Of a DNA stretch of 62,484 nt, positions 1 to 8,698 are shown in pieces. The DNA comes from an uncultured Prevotella sp. (GTDB taxonomy: Bacteria; Bacteroidota; Bacteroidia; Bacteroidales; Bacteroidaceae): the NCBI GenBank assembly GCA_947164965.1, contig CAMUYR010000017.1, forward strand, positions 1 to 62,484, given 5' to 3'. The translations under genes and the position numbers were made by a program. Each line of letters begins with the position of its first letter. The stretch's first letter is position 1. The notes beneath the pieces are model-generated. The model ran no database searches and had not been told where the DNA came from. It saw nothing but the letters and a program-made list of their open reading frames with translations.

Positions 1-74
1 TTGTGAGTGAAGGTCATGTCGGAATTTGGCCATTTTCACTACGTAGACTTCCTCCACTCGCTTCGACTCGGTTA
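1..74. other. window edge, no gene seen
   Basis: This stretch lies downstream of the small Cys-rich gene on the minus strand. No open frame here has family features, and I see no terminator hairpin with a T-run. Confidence 0.4.
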
Positions 75-305
75 TTACTGTATTACTATCTCTGCGGTTC
101 CTTTGAGGCGAACCACTCCTCCGTTTTGCAGACCGGCATTCTTCAGTCCGTCGTTCATCTCCCAGTGGCGGCAGCAGTACCGCTGTTCCACCTTCAGTCC
201 CATCTTCTGGCAAACTCTTGATCCGTCACTCATACATTCCTTGTGCTTACATGAGGCGCACATCTTGTTCACCTTGATGTGATAAGCATTCATTACTGTT
301 TCCAT
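75..305 (-). CDS. small cysteine-rich protein, unknown function
   Basis: This 76-residue protein has six cysteines (16, 19, 24, 32, 44, 45); C16 and C19 form a CxxC, so zinc or another metal-binding fold is plausible. The C-terminal half is basic and Gly-rich. There is no signal peptide or membrane segment, so it is probably cytoplasmic. It follows the 56-residue gene at 341-511 with only a 7-bp repeat array between them, and both probably share the promoter at 551-558. I recall similar short proteins in other Prevotella genomes but cannot assign a function. The length and the cysteine spacing argue against a chance frame. Confidence 0.6.
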   Translation of the reverse strand: METVMNAYHIKVNKMCASCKHKECMSDGSRVCQKMGLKVEQRYCCRHWEMNDGLKNAGLQNGGVVRLKGTAEIVIQ

Positions 306-307
306 CT

Positions 308-335
308 TTCTTAATTCTTAATTATCAATTGTCAA
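308..335. repeat. 7-bp tandem array, 4 units
   Basis: On the minus strand the units read TTGACAA, TTGATAA, TTAAGAA, TTAAGAA and end 2 bases before the ATG of the Cys-rich gene. Confidence 0.75.
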
Positions 336-340
336 TTTGA

Positions 341-511
341 TTAATAACTTGCCAAGTCTCTCAAGTACTCAGCGTAACTTCTTCTCATGTCGGCTACTGA
401 TAGTCGTTCAGACGCCTCCATGTAGCCCTCGTCCATCATTTCGTCTTCCTCCAGTCTCACCTCATGGGCGTACATCAGAAAGTCCAACGAACAAATCTTA
501 ATTCTTCTCAT
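341..511 (-). CDS. 56-residue acidic protein, unknown function
   Basis: A short ORF starts at ATG 511 and stops with TAA at 341-343. It begins MRRIKICSLD and has an acidic centre (EEDEMMDE) followed by a helix ending LRDLASY. It is predicted soluble with no signal peptide. Support comes from the Bacteroidota-type -7 box TAACTTTG on the minus strand at 551-558, correctly placed upstream, and from its tight spacing to the downstream Cys-rich gene. I do not recognise a family; the two small genes look like one transcription unit. Confidence 0.5.
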   Translation of the reverse strand: MRRIKICSLDFLMYAHEVRLEEDEMMDEGYMEASERLSVADMRRSYAEYLRDLASY

Positions 512-550
512 TTCTATTCCGTTTATTTACTGTTTTGCTGTTTTCATCGG

Positions 551-558
551 CAAAGTTA
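551..558 (-). promoter_or_regulatory. promoter -7 box for the two small genes
   Basis: The minus strand reads TAACTTTG. The -33 position, 20 bp upstream, reads ATTG, a near match to TTTG. Confidence 0.55.
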
Positions 559-653
559 GAAACGATTTTTCTGTCTCGCAATAGCTGTTATCCCCATTCG
601 GAAACGGTTCGGAAGAACCAATATGCCATTCGGAAAAATCTTCGGAAAACAGC

Positions 654-1103
654 CTAGAATCTGCCCTTCATCAGGTTGAAAAAACGCTTTACGATGTTGT
701 TTCTGCGTGTCGTTTCCTGAGTATCGCAGGTGTCGCTGAACGTCCAGTTAAACAACTGACCCCTGGCCACATCCATCATCTTCGATATCGATGACTCGCA
801 AGGCAGATCGTCCAACTTCAATTCTATACTCAGATAGTCCAGGTATCGCTGGGCCGATTCGAACGACGGCAGGTCGTCAGTTGAGTCCATAGCCACCTTC
901 AGCCACGCATAGTCAAACTTACGGCGCAACAGGTGTTCAGTTCTCAGCTGCAGTATCGCTTCACGAATTCGCAAAGCCATCTGTCCATTTCCCATCACGG
1001 CAGCCTCGTCAATCTCCACCACCTCTACCTGTGGGCACAGGCTCACCATACCCATAAACTTCTCATACGCTGCGTCGTCAATACGCAATACTACTTGTTT
1101 CAT
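654..1103 (-). CDS. Prevotella-type hypothetical protein, about 150 aa
   Basis: The protein probably starts MKQVVLRIDDAAYEKF at 1103; an in-frame ATG ten codons earlier (1133) is also downstream of the promoter. No membrane segment or signal peptide is visible. The N-terminal segment looks like a short beta-alpha unit and the C-terminus is basic (RRNNIVKRFFNLMKGRF). Proteins with this N-terminal sequence recur in Prevotella as I recall, but no function is known to me. It has its own promoter at 1201-1232, and the terminator at 1233-1272 separates it from the upstream S24 peptidase gene. Confidence 0.6.
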   Translation of the reverse strand: MKQVVLRIDDAAYEKFMGMVSLCPQVEVVEIDEAAVMGNGQMALRIREAILQLRTEHLLRRKFDYAWLKVAMDSTDDLPSFESAQRYLDYLSIELKLDDLPCESSISKMMDVARGQLFNWTFSDTCDTQETTRRNNIVKRFFNLMKGRF

Positions 1104-1200
1104 TTGTGTTCCAAGTGTTTGTGAGAAGAGCATGATTGCTGCAGCTTTTCACCTCAGAGGACTCTCACTCCACTCGGGTTAATACTAAAAATATCGAGTG

Positions 1201-1232
1201 CAAAATTACAGGTTATCAGTGATGAGAACAAG
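1201..1232 (-). promoter_or_regulatory. promoter of the 654-1103 gene
   Basis: The minus strand has -7 TAATTTTG (1208-1201) and CTTG at 1232-1229, separated by exactly 20 bp, the usual Bacteroidota arrangement. Confidence 0.6.
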
Positions 1233-1272
1233 AAAAAAAACTGGTCATTCCTGAACGACCAGAAATGACCAG
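1233..1272 (-). terminator. rho-independent terminator of the S24 peptidase gene
   Basis: The inverted repeat CTGGTCATT / AATGACCAG (1241-1249 and 1264-1272) is followed on the minus strand by a run of eight T. It lies about 20 bp after the stop codon at 1294. Confidence 0.8.
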
Positions 1273-1293
1273 ATATTTAGTTTTAATTTATGA

Positions 1294-2127
1294 TTAACAA
1301 GCTATCAACTGCCTGAATTCCTCTACCATCGTCTGGTATTGAGAATCACCAGAGAATTTATCCTTAGTAGTATCGGTATAATCGCTGAGCGAAGCTTTTG
1401 ATGCCCGTTTGCTGCCGAATTCAGAGATAAACTCAGCCCAAGTTGGACGGCGTATAGCTCCAGAGTCCATCGCTGCACGAATGGGCATCAGAATATCTCT
1501 GGGTTTCATCTTCTCATCCATCAGCTCATGCAGACGAGCAACAACCTTGTTGGCGCATCCAGGCCTTATCACCAGTTTCTTGAACTCCTCAGAGACGACG
1601 ATGTTTTGTTTCAAGAATTCTTTTGCCTCGTTGATACTCTCAACAATGCTTTGCATCGACTGGCGTGGAGCATTACGCAGATGATGTTTCAGCTTGCCCC
1701 AGAAACACACCTTCTTGCTACCGTCAAGTTTGATGGATGGATAGTTGGGATTTGCAGGCACCAACCAGCTATCACCACTTTCGTCTATATAATAAGTCTT
1801 TAGCAGCCGTTCACCATCGATTTCAGCCAATACGATATCATGACTGTAGTATTCTCTCACTTTCTCTATCACAAGCAGATCACCAGACATAATGCCAACG
1901 TCGATCATAGAATCACCAATGGCTCGTGCACAGAAAGTGTCATTATACCCCACAACTTCATCTGGCATTATGATGTAGAGAGGAAGTGCATCACCAGTAT
2001 CCTTGGGGTAGCCACATGAGATAGACAAATCGTAGAAAGGCACTGGTGTATTAATCACCATGCCTTCCAGTTCAGCCTCACTTAACAAGTGGGCAGAGCC
2101 TCTTGGTCTATCATGCAATCCCAGCAT
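1294..2127 (-). CDS. UmuD-like S24 autoprotease with C-terminal extension
   Basis: The N-terminal half (about residues 25-155) is a LexA/UmuD-type S24 peptidase. A Cys-Gly bond in SISCGYP sits where UmuD is self-cleaved, the nucleophile is the Ser of GDSMIDVGI, and the general-base Lys lies in ERLLKTYY. There is no helix-turn-helix ahead of it, so it resembles UmuD more than LexA. Unlike UmuD (about 140 aa) it has about 120 further residues, predicted helical and unrecognised. No umuC-type polymerase gene is adjacent. It probably responds to DNA damage through RecA-stimulated self-cleavage, but that is inference. It has its own promoter (2161-2168) and terminator. Confidence 0.75.
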   Translation of the reverse strand: MLGLHDRPRGSAHLLSEAELEGMVINTPVPFYDLSISCGYPKDTGDALPLYIIMPDEVVGYNDTFCARAIGDSMIDVGIMSGDLLVIEKVREYYSHDIVLAEIDGERLLKTYYIDESGDSWLVPANPNYPSIKLDGSKKVCFWGKLKHHLRNAPRQSMQSIVESINEAKEFLKQNIVVSEEFKKLVIRPGCANKVVARLHELMDEKMKPRDILMPIRAAMDSGAIRRPTWAEFISEFGSKRASKASLSDYTDTTKDKFSGDSQYQTMVEEFRQLIAC

Positions 2128-2160
2128 TATGTCGGTTTTATATCTTTAGATTTTGGGGTG

Positions 2161-2168
2161 CAAAGGTA
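2161..2168 (-). promoter_or_regulatory. promoter -7 box, S24 gene
   Basis: The minus strand reads TACCTTTG, 34 bp upstream of the start codon. Confidence 0.6.
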
Positions 2169-2274
2169 TAAAATTCCTCGCTCAATCCAGCATCTTTTCC
2201 CTGCATTTTTGTGTTAAAAAATACAACCCTCAGAGTTTCAATGAGATAGCAAAAAATCCCACACCTTTAGGATA

Positions 2275-2295
2275 CAGCGGGACAGTCTCTTGTGC
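2275..2295. repeat. REP-like palindrome, copy 1
   Basis: The core GCGGGACAGTCTCTTGTG is a diverged copy of the palindrome at 3094-3116. It lies just after the stop of the PrsW gene. Confidence 0.5.
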
Positions 2296-2304
2296 GTTTG
2301 ACTA

Positions 2305-3027
2305 TTAACTATCTAATCCACTCCCAAAGTAATTGTCTTTATCAATCATTGAAAGGACCTTGTTACGAGCATAGACATGAAGCTTACATACAATACCAAC
2401 AGTAACAAAGAAACAGATACCGCCAAGTACTGGGTTCACCATTCCCGTCATTAACAAAGCGTCATACAAACCATGTGCTAAAACTGGTGCTACAATGATT
2501 AAAGCAGCTGTTTTACGATTATGATCCACAAAATGGTATTTGGAGTAATAATATCCCATTAAAATGGCAAAAGCATAGTGCCCTGGGACTGCCATTAACG
2601 AGCGAAGGAATGCAACAGACATCCAGTTTTCAATATTATCAAATAGATAACCAACATTTTCTATTGCGGCAAAACCTAATCCTATGCATACTGCATATAC
2701 GATTCCATCAAAATGTTCATCAAAGTATGGATTCTTTCTAAGAACCAGCCACAATGCCAATAATTTAAACGATTCTTCTGGTATTGCTGCTTCAAAAAAA
2801 GCACATGCAGTCGTACCCAATAGCGTTGTAGGATGGCCATCTGGATAAAACAATACATTACCAATTACTGTTTCTACTAAAGCGACAGGGAAACAGATTA
2901 GCACTCCATAATATGTCGCTTTAACAAGCCATTTTGCAGGTTCCTTTTTCTGATCCTTTTTCCAAATGTACCACCACAGCAAAGCGGCAGGAAGAAGGGC
3001 AACTATGAGAATAATAACAAACTCCAT
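2305..3027 (-). CDS. PrsW-family intramembrane metalloprotease
   Basis: This 240-residue polytopic membrane protein belongs to the PrsW/CPBP-like superfamily. The signature acids and histidines lie in membrane helices: AAIPEESFK (Glu-Glu), AAIENVGYL (Glu, Asn), PGHYAFAILMGYY (His) and HGLYDALL (His, Asp). PrsW proteases cut membrane proteins such as anti-sigma factors; the substrate here is unknown and no sigma or anti-sigma gene is adjacent. The start at 3027 begins directly with a membrane helix (MEFVIILIVALLPAALLWW). The gene lies between two REP-like palindromes. Family confidence is good; the physiological role is not known. Confidence 0.8.
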   Translation of the reverse strand: MEFVIILIVALLPAALLWWYIWKKDQKKEPAKWLVKATYYGVLICFPVALVETVIGNVLFYPDGHPTTLLGTTACAFFEAAIPEESFKLLALWLVLRKNPYFDEHFDGIVYAVCIGLGFAAIENVGYLFDNIENWMSVAFLRSLMAVPGHYAFAILMGYYYSKYHFVDHNRKTAALIIVAPVLAHGLYDALLMTGMVNPVLGGICFFVTVGIVCKLHVYARNKVLSMIDKDNYFGSGLDS

Positions 3028-3093
3028 GTCTCATTTAATTAGTTATCCCAAGGAATAATTACGATTGTCATTTAATTTTTAACAAGAATAGGA

Positions 3094-3116
3094 CACAACG
3101 GGACAGTCCCCTTGTG
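3094..3116. repeat. REP-like palindrome, copy 2
   Basis: CACAACGGGAC and GTCCCCTTGTG pair at 10 of 11 positions around a single A. It is related to the copy at 2275-2295, so the two bracket the PrsW gene. Confidence 0.6.
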
Positions 3117-3188
3117 AGCATGATAAGGTATTGTTGCAATTCCCGTTCTTTCATATCTCGTTTTACTTTATTCTTATAACGTTTTTAT

Positions 3189-3196
3189 TCTTCTTT
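3189..3196 (+). repeat. 8-bp direct repeat (TSD), left
   Basis: TCTTCTTT directly abuts the IS end at 3197 and is repeated exactly at 5610-5617, directly outside the other end. Confidence 0.7.
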
Positions 3197-3283
3197 ACCC
3201 GTTGGTTGAATTAAATTTGTAAAATATTTATGTTCAAAAAGTTGCACATAAGCGTTTCAGGAAGAGAATTGAAACGGTCTTTT
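3197..3283 (+). mobile_element. IS982-type end, 87-bp partial copy
   Basis: The segment starts ACCCGTTGGTTGAATTAAA and matches the reverse complement of 5523-5609 over 87 bp with three mismatches. It includes the same internal junction into transposase codons. It ends five bases before the stop codon of the phosphatase gene. It is an inverted end, not a functional transposase gene. Confidence 0.75.
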
Positions 3284-3288
3284 TGATG

Positions 3289-5241
3289 TCAGCCTATCTT
3301 CAGACAGAGCATGGTCAGGTCGTCGCTCTGCTCAGCTCCATTGGTATGGCGAGCCACTTCAGACTTCATGAACTCGATGGTGTCCTGGCAAGAGACGAAG
3401 GGGTGAGTGGCAAGCAGATGGAGGATGTGCTCGTCGCCGAACTGCTCCTGAAGAGGGTTCTCAGCCTCGTTCAACCCGTCGGAATAGAGGAAGAAAGGCT
3501 GGCCGATGATATTGTCGAAGGATTTGCTCTGAAACTCTATGTCTGACATGATTCCCAACGGACAGTTAAACGGCAACTCTATAAAATGGGGAGTACCGCC
3601 TGATATGATGACGGGGGGATTATGGCCGCAATTGCAAAGCTCAACTTGTCTAGTCAGTAAATCTGCCCTGCCGATAAACAGCGTGACAAACATGCAACTG
3701 GCATTATTCTCGTTCAGTGTCTCGTTCATCTGCTTGGCGATGGCGGCAGGAGATAGCTGCTGATGCGAAGCCACGCGAAAGAGGTTGATGGCAGTGGTCA
3801 TGAAGAGCGAGGCGGGTACGCCCTTGCCGCTGACATCGCCCAGACAGAAATAGAGATGATTCCCGTAGATGGAATAGTCGTAGAGGTCGCCGCCCACCTC
3901 CTTGGCAGGTGTGACAGAGGCATAGATGTCCAACTCGGGATGGTCGGGGAAGGCAGGAAACTTTTGCGGCACCATGCCCATCTGTATGTCGTGGGCCACG
4001 CGCAGTTCGGTCTCCATCCGCTCGCTCTTAGCCTTGAGTCGCGCCATTCGCCTGACGGCAAAGTATCGGAATGTGATGAAGATGATGATAGCGAGGGCCA
4101 CAATGACCACGATGACTATGGCAAAGCGGTTGCGCTCGAGCTTGTTCTGCATTTGCAACTCGTCCACATGGTAGAGCGTGTTCAGTTCGTCGAGTTGCTT
4201 GTTCATGTTACGGGTGAAGGTGGAGTCTTTTTCGGTCAAGAGTTGCTTATACATGGCCGCGCCCTCTTCGCCCCTGCCCAGCATTATCAGCGCATCGGCG
4301 CGCTCCTCACTGATGTCGTTCTCTGGGGGTAGCAGTACATTCATGCTGTCGAGACAGGCCATGGCCTCCTGAGCCTGCCGGTGAGCCAGAAAGTAAGTGC
4401 AGCGCGACAACAGCAGGTTATAGTTGGCAATGGTCGTCAGGCCCGACTTATGCACCTTCGCCGTATATTCTTCACTATGCCGCAGGCATCTTTCGGCTTC
4501 GCCATAGCGACCAAGTTTTGTGAGTGCTTGAGCTCGCAACGACTCACAGTTGGAGAGTCGGCAATAGAAGAAATCGTCGTCGCCTACAATACCGGTGCGC
4601 AGCCATGCCTCCCACTCCTTGCAATGTTGCAGAAGTTCTTCATGGTGGTTGAGTTGGAGCAGGGCAATGGCCTGCATGATGTAGGCATTGTCTAAAACGA
4701 CGTAATAAAGACTCATTTTCTTTGGCAGGGAGAGGGCTTTCCTATAGTGGATGGATGCTTCGCGGTAAAGACCTGAGGCACTATAAATGTCGGCCATTCC
4801 CAAGTATGCCAATGCCAGTCCCCCCTCGTCGTGGCGTTGTTGGGCGTGTTTCTTCAACGCCGAGGCCTCGCGGGTGGCTGTCTGCAGTTTGTCCATGTGT
4901 ATCAGGGTCAGGACTTCGATGCCCCTCACCAGATAGTACACATTCCACTGACCGTTCGTTTCCAGCCACTCCAGTTGGTCATCTACCTCGGCCATGTACT
5001 GGTCGTTCATGAAGTTGTTGTAGTAGGTCATCATCAATACCCCTCGCTCTTTGGCTGACTGCCGGATGCTGTCCTGCTGGTCGTAGCGGTCAATCAGCTG
5101 CTTGATGCTGTCTATCTGCTGCTGAATGTCTGACTGCCCGAAAGCTGCCGTGCAACAAACGAGAGTCAGGAGTACTGCGGTGAGCCTCCAAATGATCGGC
5201 CGTAGAGATTTAAAGGCTGAAAATATTGGTAATTTCATCAT
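3289..5241 (-). CDS. TPR sensor and SpoIIE-family protein phosphatase
   Basis: The 650-residue protein has a signal peptide (cleavage near TAAFGQS), a periplasmic helical-repeat (TPR-like) region to about residue 370, one membrane helix (about 375-397, AIVIVVIVALAIIIFITF), a short coiled coil and a cytosolic PP2C/SpoIIE domain from about 415 to the end. Phosphatase motifs are GGDLYDY, GDVSGKGVPASLF, CGHNPPVI and DDLTMLCL, with the metal-binding Asp residues kept. Such proteins usually dephosphorylate an anti-sigma antagonist (STAS protein) or partner-switch component; no STAS or RsbW-like gene is nearby. The start has two adjacent ATGs. The promoter box at 5270-5277 lies inside the mobile unit, so the gene would move with its own promoter. 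Confidence 0.85.
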   Translation of the reverse strand: MMKLPIFSAFKSLRPIIWRLTAVLLTLVCCTAAFGQSDIQQQIDSIKQLIDRYDQQDSIRQSAKERGVLMMTYYNNFMNDQYMAEVDDQLEWLETNGQWNVYYLVRGIEVLTLIHMDKLQTATREASALKKHAQQRHDEGGLALAYLGMADIYSASGLYREASIHYRKALSLPKKMSLYYVVLDNAYIMQAIALLQLNHHEELLQHCKEWEAWLRTGIVGDDDFFYCRLSNCESLRAQALTKLGRYGEAERCLRHSEEYTAKVHKSGLTTIANYNLLLSRCTYFLAHRQAQEAMACLDSMNVLLPPENDISEERADALIMLGRGEEGAAMYKQLLTEKDSTFTRNMNKQLDELNTLYHVDELQMQNKLERNRFAIVIVVIVALAIIIFITFRYFAVRRMARLKAKSERMETELRVAHDIQMGMVPQKFPAFPDHPELDIYASVTPAKEVGGDLYDYSIYGNHLYFCLGDVSGKGVPASLFMTTAINLFRVASHQQLSPAAIAKQMNETLNENNASCMFVTLFIGRADLLTRQVELCNCGHNPPVIISGGTPHFIELPFNCPLGIMSDIEFQSKSFDNIIGQPFFLYSDGLNEAENPLQEQFGDEHILHLLATHPFVSCQDTIEFMKSEVARHTNGAEQSDDLTMLCLKIG

Positions 5242-5269
5242 ATCACATCACATTAGCGCTTCATGCTGC

Positions 5270-5277
5270 AAAGATAA
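5270..5277 (-). promoter_or_regulatory. promoter -7 box, SpoIIE-type gene
   Basis: The minus strand reads TATCTTTG, about 29 bp upstream of the start. Confidence 0.6.
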
Positions 5278-5348
5278 GACATTTTTTCTTACTCACACCA
5301 TTTCGCCTAAATTATTTAAGGTAAGTTCTAACAATTTATATATGTTGT

Positions 5349-5609
5349 ACCTGTTGGTTGAATTAAAATAATGCATATTTAACTTGCCCTATGGGCCATG
5401 ATTGAGAAGATTGAAATACTGCAACATAGTGAAGGCAGCGACCTTAGCAGCCATTCTTGTGAAGAGACCCTTAGGTTTCTTTGCATAGTTTCGTATCATC
5501 ATGAACTGGTCGTTAAGCTGGGAAAAGACCGTCTCAATCCTCTTCCTGAAACGCTTATGTGCAACTTTTTGAACATAAACATTTTACAAATTTAATTCAA
5601 CCAACGGGT
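5349..5609 (-). mobile_element. 261-bp MITE-like deletion derivative of an IS982-family element
   Basis: Both termini are present: ACCTGTTGGTTGAATTAAA at 5349 and, inverted, ACCCGTTGGTTGAATTAAA ending at 5609. The minus strand encodes the C-terminal transposase segment, including KRIETVFSQLNDQFMMIRNY and FTMLQYFNLLNHGP, then a premature TAG where family members continue. The N-terminal two thirds of the transposase are missing. It forms the right arm of the unit described at 3197-5609. Confidence 0.75.
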
Positions 5610-5617
5610 TCTTCTTT
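5610..5617 (+). repeat. 8-bp direct repeat (TSD), right
   Basis: TCTTCTTT is identical to 3189-3196. The sequence is pyrimidine-rich, so chance identity is somewhat more likely than for a complex octamer. Confidence 0.65.
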
Positions 5618-5643
5618 TATTCTAGCGCTTAATGTCTAAAGTC

Positions 5644-5678
5644 TTGAACCATTAACCGTGAACCTTTAACCTTGAACC
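5644..5678. repeat. 7-bp tandem array, 5 units
   Basis: The units are TTGAACC, ATTAACC, GTGAACC, TTTAACC, TTGAACC. The array lies between the mobile unit and the 3' end of the restriction-modification gene. Confidence 0.75.
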
Positions 5679-5796
5679 ATATATATTAGTATGCAAAACT
5701 CGAAAATGTTACATGTTTAATCGGACATTTTTCTATTCTCTTCCATCATTCCGCAGCCATCATTAGCGGATCAAAGAACCGTCCTGTGATTCTTGA

Positions 5797-8698
5797 CTAC
5801 AACATTTTTACGCAATCCTCAGATACCAAAGCTGTCTTATCTTTTATTTTGCCTGGTAATCCTGGGCCTTGAACTTTTTCACCCTGCTGTTCCATCTCGT
5901 AGACTTTACTGTTCAAATCCAACAGGTATTGCAAGATGTCTGCATCTCGACGCATCCCATATGCATCACGTACAGCATTGTCAAGTTTTGCCTGTATTTC
6001 AGAGACGGGATTGTTGTGTGAGTCGTCAATAATGCGATAGAGCTGACGCAAGGTCAGATGGCGCTCTTCCATCATTTCGTTACGCTTATCTCGTAGAGTC
6101 TTCGCCTGTCTGGCTACCTCTTCTATTTGCTTCTTTGTGGGGTTCTGTGGCCAAGGGAACGAATCAAAGACAGTATCTGATGTATATCGCCAATCGCCTT
6201 TCAATGTTGAGCATCGCGCCACAAACCATTCCCAATGAACTACAGACTGGAGAATGCCAAATGAATAATCATCGTCAAGCGGGAACACCATTAATGCAGC
6301 ATTAGGATTGATGTTTTTGCTGACGAATTCAAAGATAGGGCGCTTGGTTACTTGAGAACATACTATATACCTAATCTATGTCTTCGATAATATCCATCAT
6401 TTCCTTTCGAGGATAAGCCAAAGTCCACCAACGTTTAAAGAAATTCTCATGATGATGATTTACTCTTGCATCAGGATTTGCTTTCAATATCTCATCGTTT
6501 CTTTTAAGTTCATCCTTGTATTTTTTCTCAAACAGAGGATAAACCAATTCATGTATATGTTTGTATACTTCTTTATACGAAGCAACTTCAAAGACATCCT
6601 TTGCATTACGGAAATCTATCACATATCTTTGAGGCTGAGATTTATAATTGCCTATTAATTCTTCGCCATTCAGATATGGACGAATGATGGATTCATTTCT
6701 TTTATCTCTTAAGTAGTTCTGAGCCTGCTCTTTAGTCAACAGAAAATATTTGTTTCCATGAGTCTGGCCTTGATAACAGGTAGAAGAGCGCCTGTTGCAT
6801 TGCAACACTTTTGCTTGTGTCGCATCGAACAGACTCAGAGCCGAGTTAATGTGGTCAAGCTCGTAATCCTCAAATGGCGAGTCTTTGCTATCCCCAACTT
6901 GCATAGAGAGAACCTTTTTTCGTTTCTCTTCGCCTTTCTTCCATGTGGCGATAGAGACATAGACTGCGGCATCACCAGACCACACTTCTGTTGACACACA
7001 ATCCAGTAAGGTTCCTCCTTCTTCTACGATATAATCTAGTCCACCCATACGTGAATAATTCTGCCGTATGGTGTTTGTTCCAACAAGGCCAGCGTATTGC
7101 CCTTCTTTCAACAAGGTATGGGTTTTGCGTAACCAATAAACACAGAAATCAGCTCTTCCCGGTACTTCTGGATATGCTCTGCGGAGTTTATCAACATATG
7201 GACCACCCAATTCTTCTAACATTTTGTTTTTAGACTGGAATGGTGGGTTTCCTATCACTACATCAAACTCTGGCCATTTGGAGAACAAGGCATCCTGAAG
7301 CAGAATATTGTTATCCATATTCTCCAATGGCAGCGATTCGTCAAAATCAATAGCAGCGCCATGAGTAGAAATACGCTTCTGGTAGGTTTGATTACATAAC
7401 TCTTTGGCAATCATCATTGTCATCTTAGCCACTTCAACAGCGATTGGCTGCACGTCGATTCCAAAAAATTGACTAGTTTTTATGACTGACGGCCAGCTAA
7501 ACTTGAATCCTCTACGCTGGTGGCTAGGGAACTCAAAGAGTTTGTCGATGACCAAACATTCCAATTCCTTCATTTCGCGATAGGCTACAAAAAGGAAGTT
7601 GCCACAACCGCAAGCTGGGTCCAACACTCTGTATTCACCCATCTGCCGCCTCACCTCTGTTAACTTCTCTATAGTGTCCGCTTTAGCTATCTTGTCTTTC
7701 CAAGGGCGAATAATGGTAGGGGTTATCACTCGCAGCATATCTACCTCACTCGTGAAGTGTGCGCCAAACTTATGCCTCTCTTTTGAGCGCATGGTTCCTT
7801 CAAAGAGGGCGCCAAAGATAGAAGGATTTACTTTAGTCCAGTCTTTATCGGCAACTTCTTTTAATACTTCAAGACATTTACGATCGGGTAATACTATTTG
7901 GATATCCTTGAATAATCCTCCATTGAAGTAAGGTATGTCCTTAAATCTGCCACCACGTGCGGGCTTGTCGCTTGCCATTTGATTAAAAAGTCCACCAATG
8001 GCATCATATGGGTCAATCGTCCCGTCAAGGCAATCCTGTATTAACTGGGTGAAGAATCCCTTGGGCAGAATATCCATGTCTTCAGAGAACAGGGCTAAAA
8101 CACATTGCAGAATAAAATGCTGAGCAACCGTTTTGTCTTCTCCAAGGTCAATGGTCAGATGCTGATACAACTCTCCTATCAAATGGGCAGCTTCTTTAGA
8201 AATACTTTCTGTATTGTTTTGGAATAGCGGCGTTGCTCCTTCCAGAAACGACAAACAAGTATACCGTTCTGGCAATTCTTCAAGAGTTACTTCGTCAACC
8301 TTGTTGAATTCATCATAGATAATGAATTTATCAAAATTGCACAAGACAATATATCGAGGCTTTCTACATCCAGGGCCAATATCTCTTGATGCCACCAGAT
8401 TTATCCAATAGTCACGAGCTTGAGGAAAATGAGACTCTAGGTTCTTGATGTCCTTTCTCTTCATTTCTATCAAGACGCCATCTTTACCTTTGGGGCTCCA
8501 TAGGCAGTCAATGAATTTGGTTTTCTCTGTTTCTGCCTCCTTTACCCTAACTTCAAGATTACCGTCTGCTTCCATAATTCCTTTATGTCCAAAGGCACGG
8601 AATAGTCGGTCACAGAACAATTGAGCCTGTCCCTTCTCGTCACCAGTCAAATTGTCTTTGACGTACGATACAAACTCTTCTATATCATCCTTTCTCAT
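5797..8698 (-). pseudogene. type IIL restriction-modification enzyme, frameshifted
   Basis: In the first frame (8698 to 6371, 775 aa), residues about 60-80 carry a PD-(D/E)xK-like nuclease motif (FIDCLW...VLIEMK). The methyltransferase has motif I at 357-370 (VLDPACGCGNFLF) and motif IV NPPF at 484-487, followed by a target-recognition region. This frame ends IIEDID then TAG at 6373-6371. The next frame resumes at once with RYIVCSQVTKRPIFEF and continues to 5797, including DYSFGILQSVVHWEWF and TSDTVFDSFPWPQ, typical C-terminal motifs of MmeI-like enzymes. Removing one T near 6373 would give about 966 residues. It could be a true lesion, a phase switch or an assembly error. It follows the ORF6N gene by 22 bp. 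Confidence 0.8.

Larger units (their letters stand above)
3197..5609. mobile_element. putative IS982-ended unit carrying a phosphatase gene
   Basis: Both outer ends begin with the same terminal sequence in inverted orientation and are bracketed by an exact 8-bp direct repeat (3189-3196 and 5610-5617). The single passenger gene is the SpoIIE-type phosphatase. This is the pattern left when a composite or passenger-carrying element inserts. No intact transposase lies inside, so movement would need one in trans. Confidence 0.6.

Noticed and set aside
3763..4332. 189-codon open frame on the + strand
   Set aside because: It is antisense to the SpoIIE phosphatase gene and low in complexity.
5398..5595. 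65-codon + strand ORF in the IS remnant
   Set aside because: The other strand encodes the recognisable transposase C-terminus; this frame is its complement.
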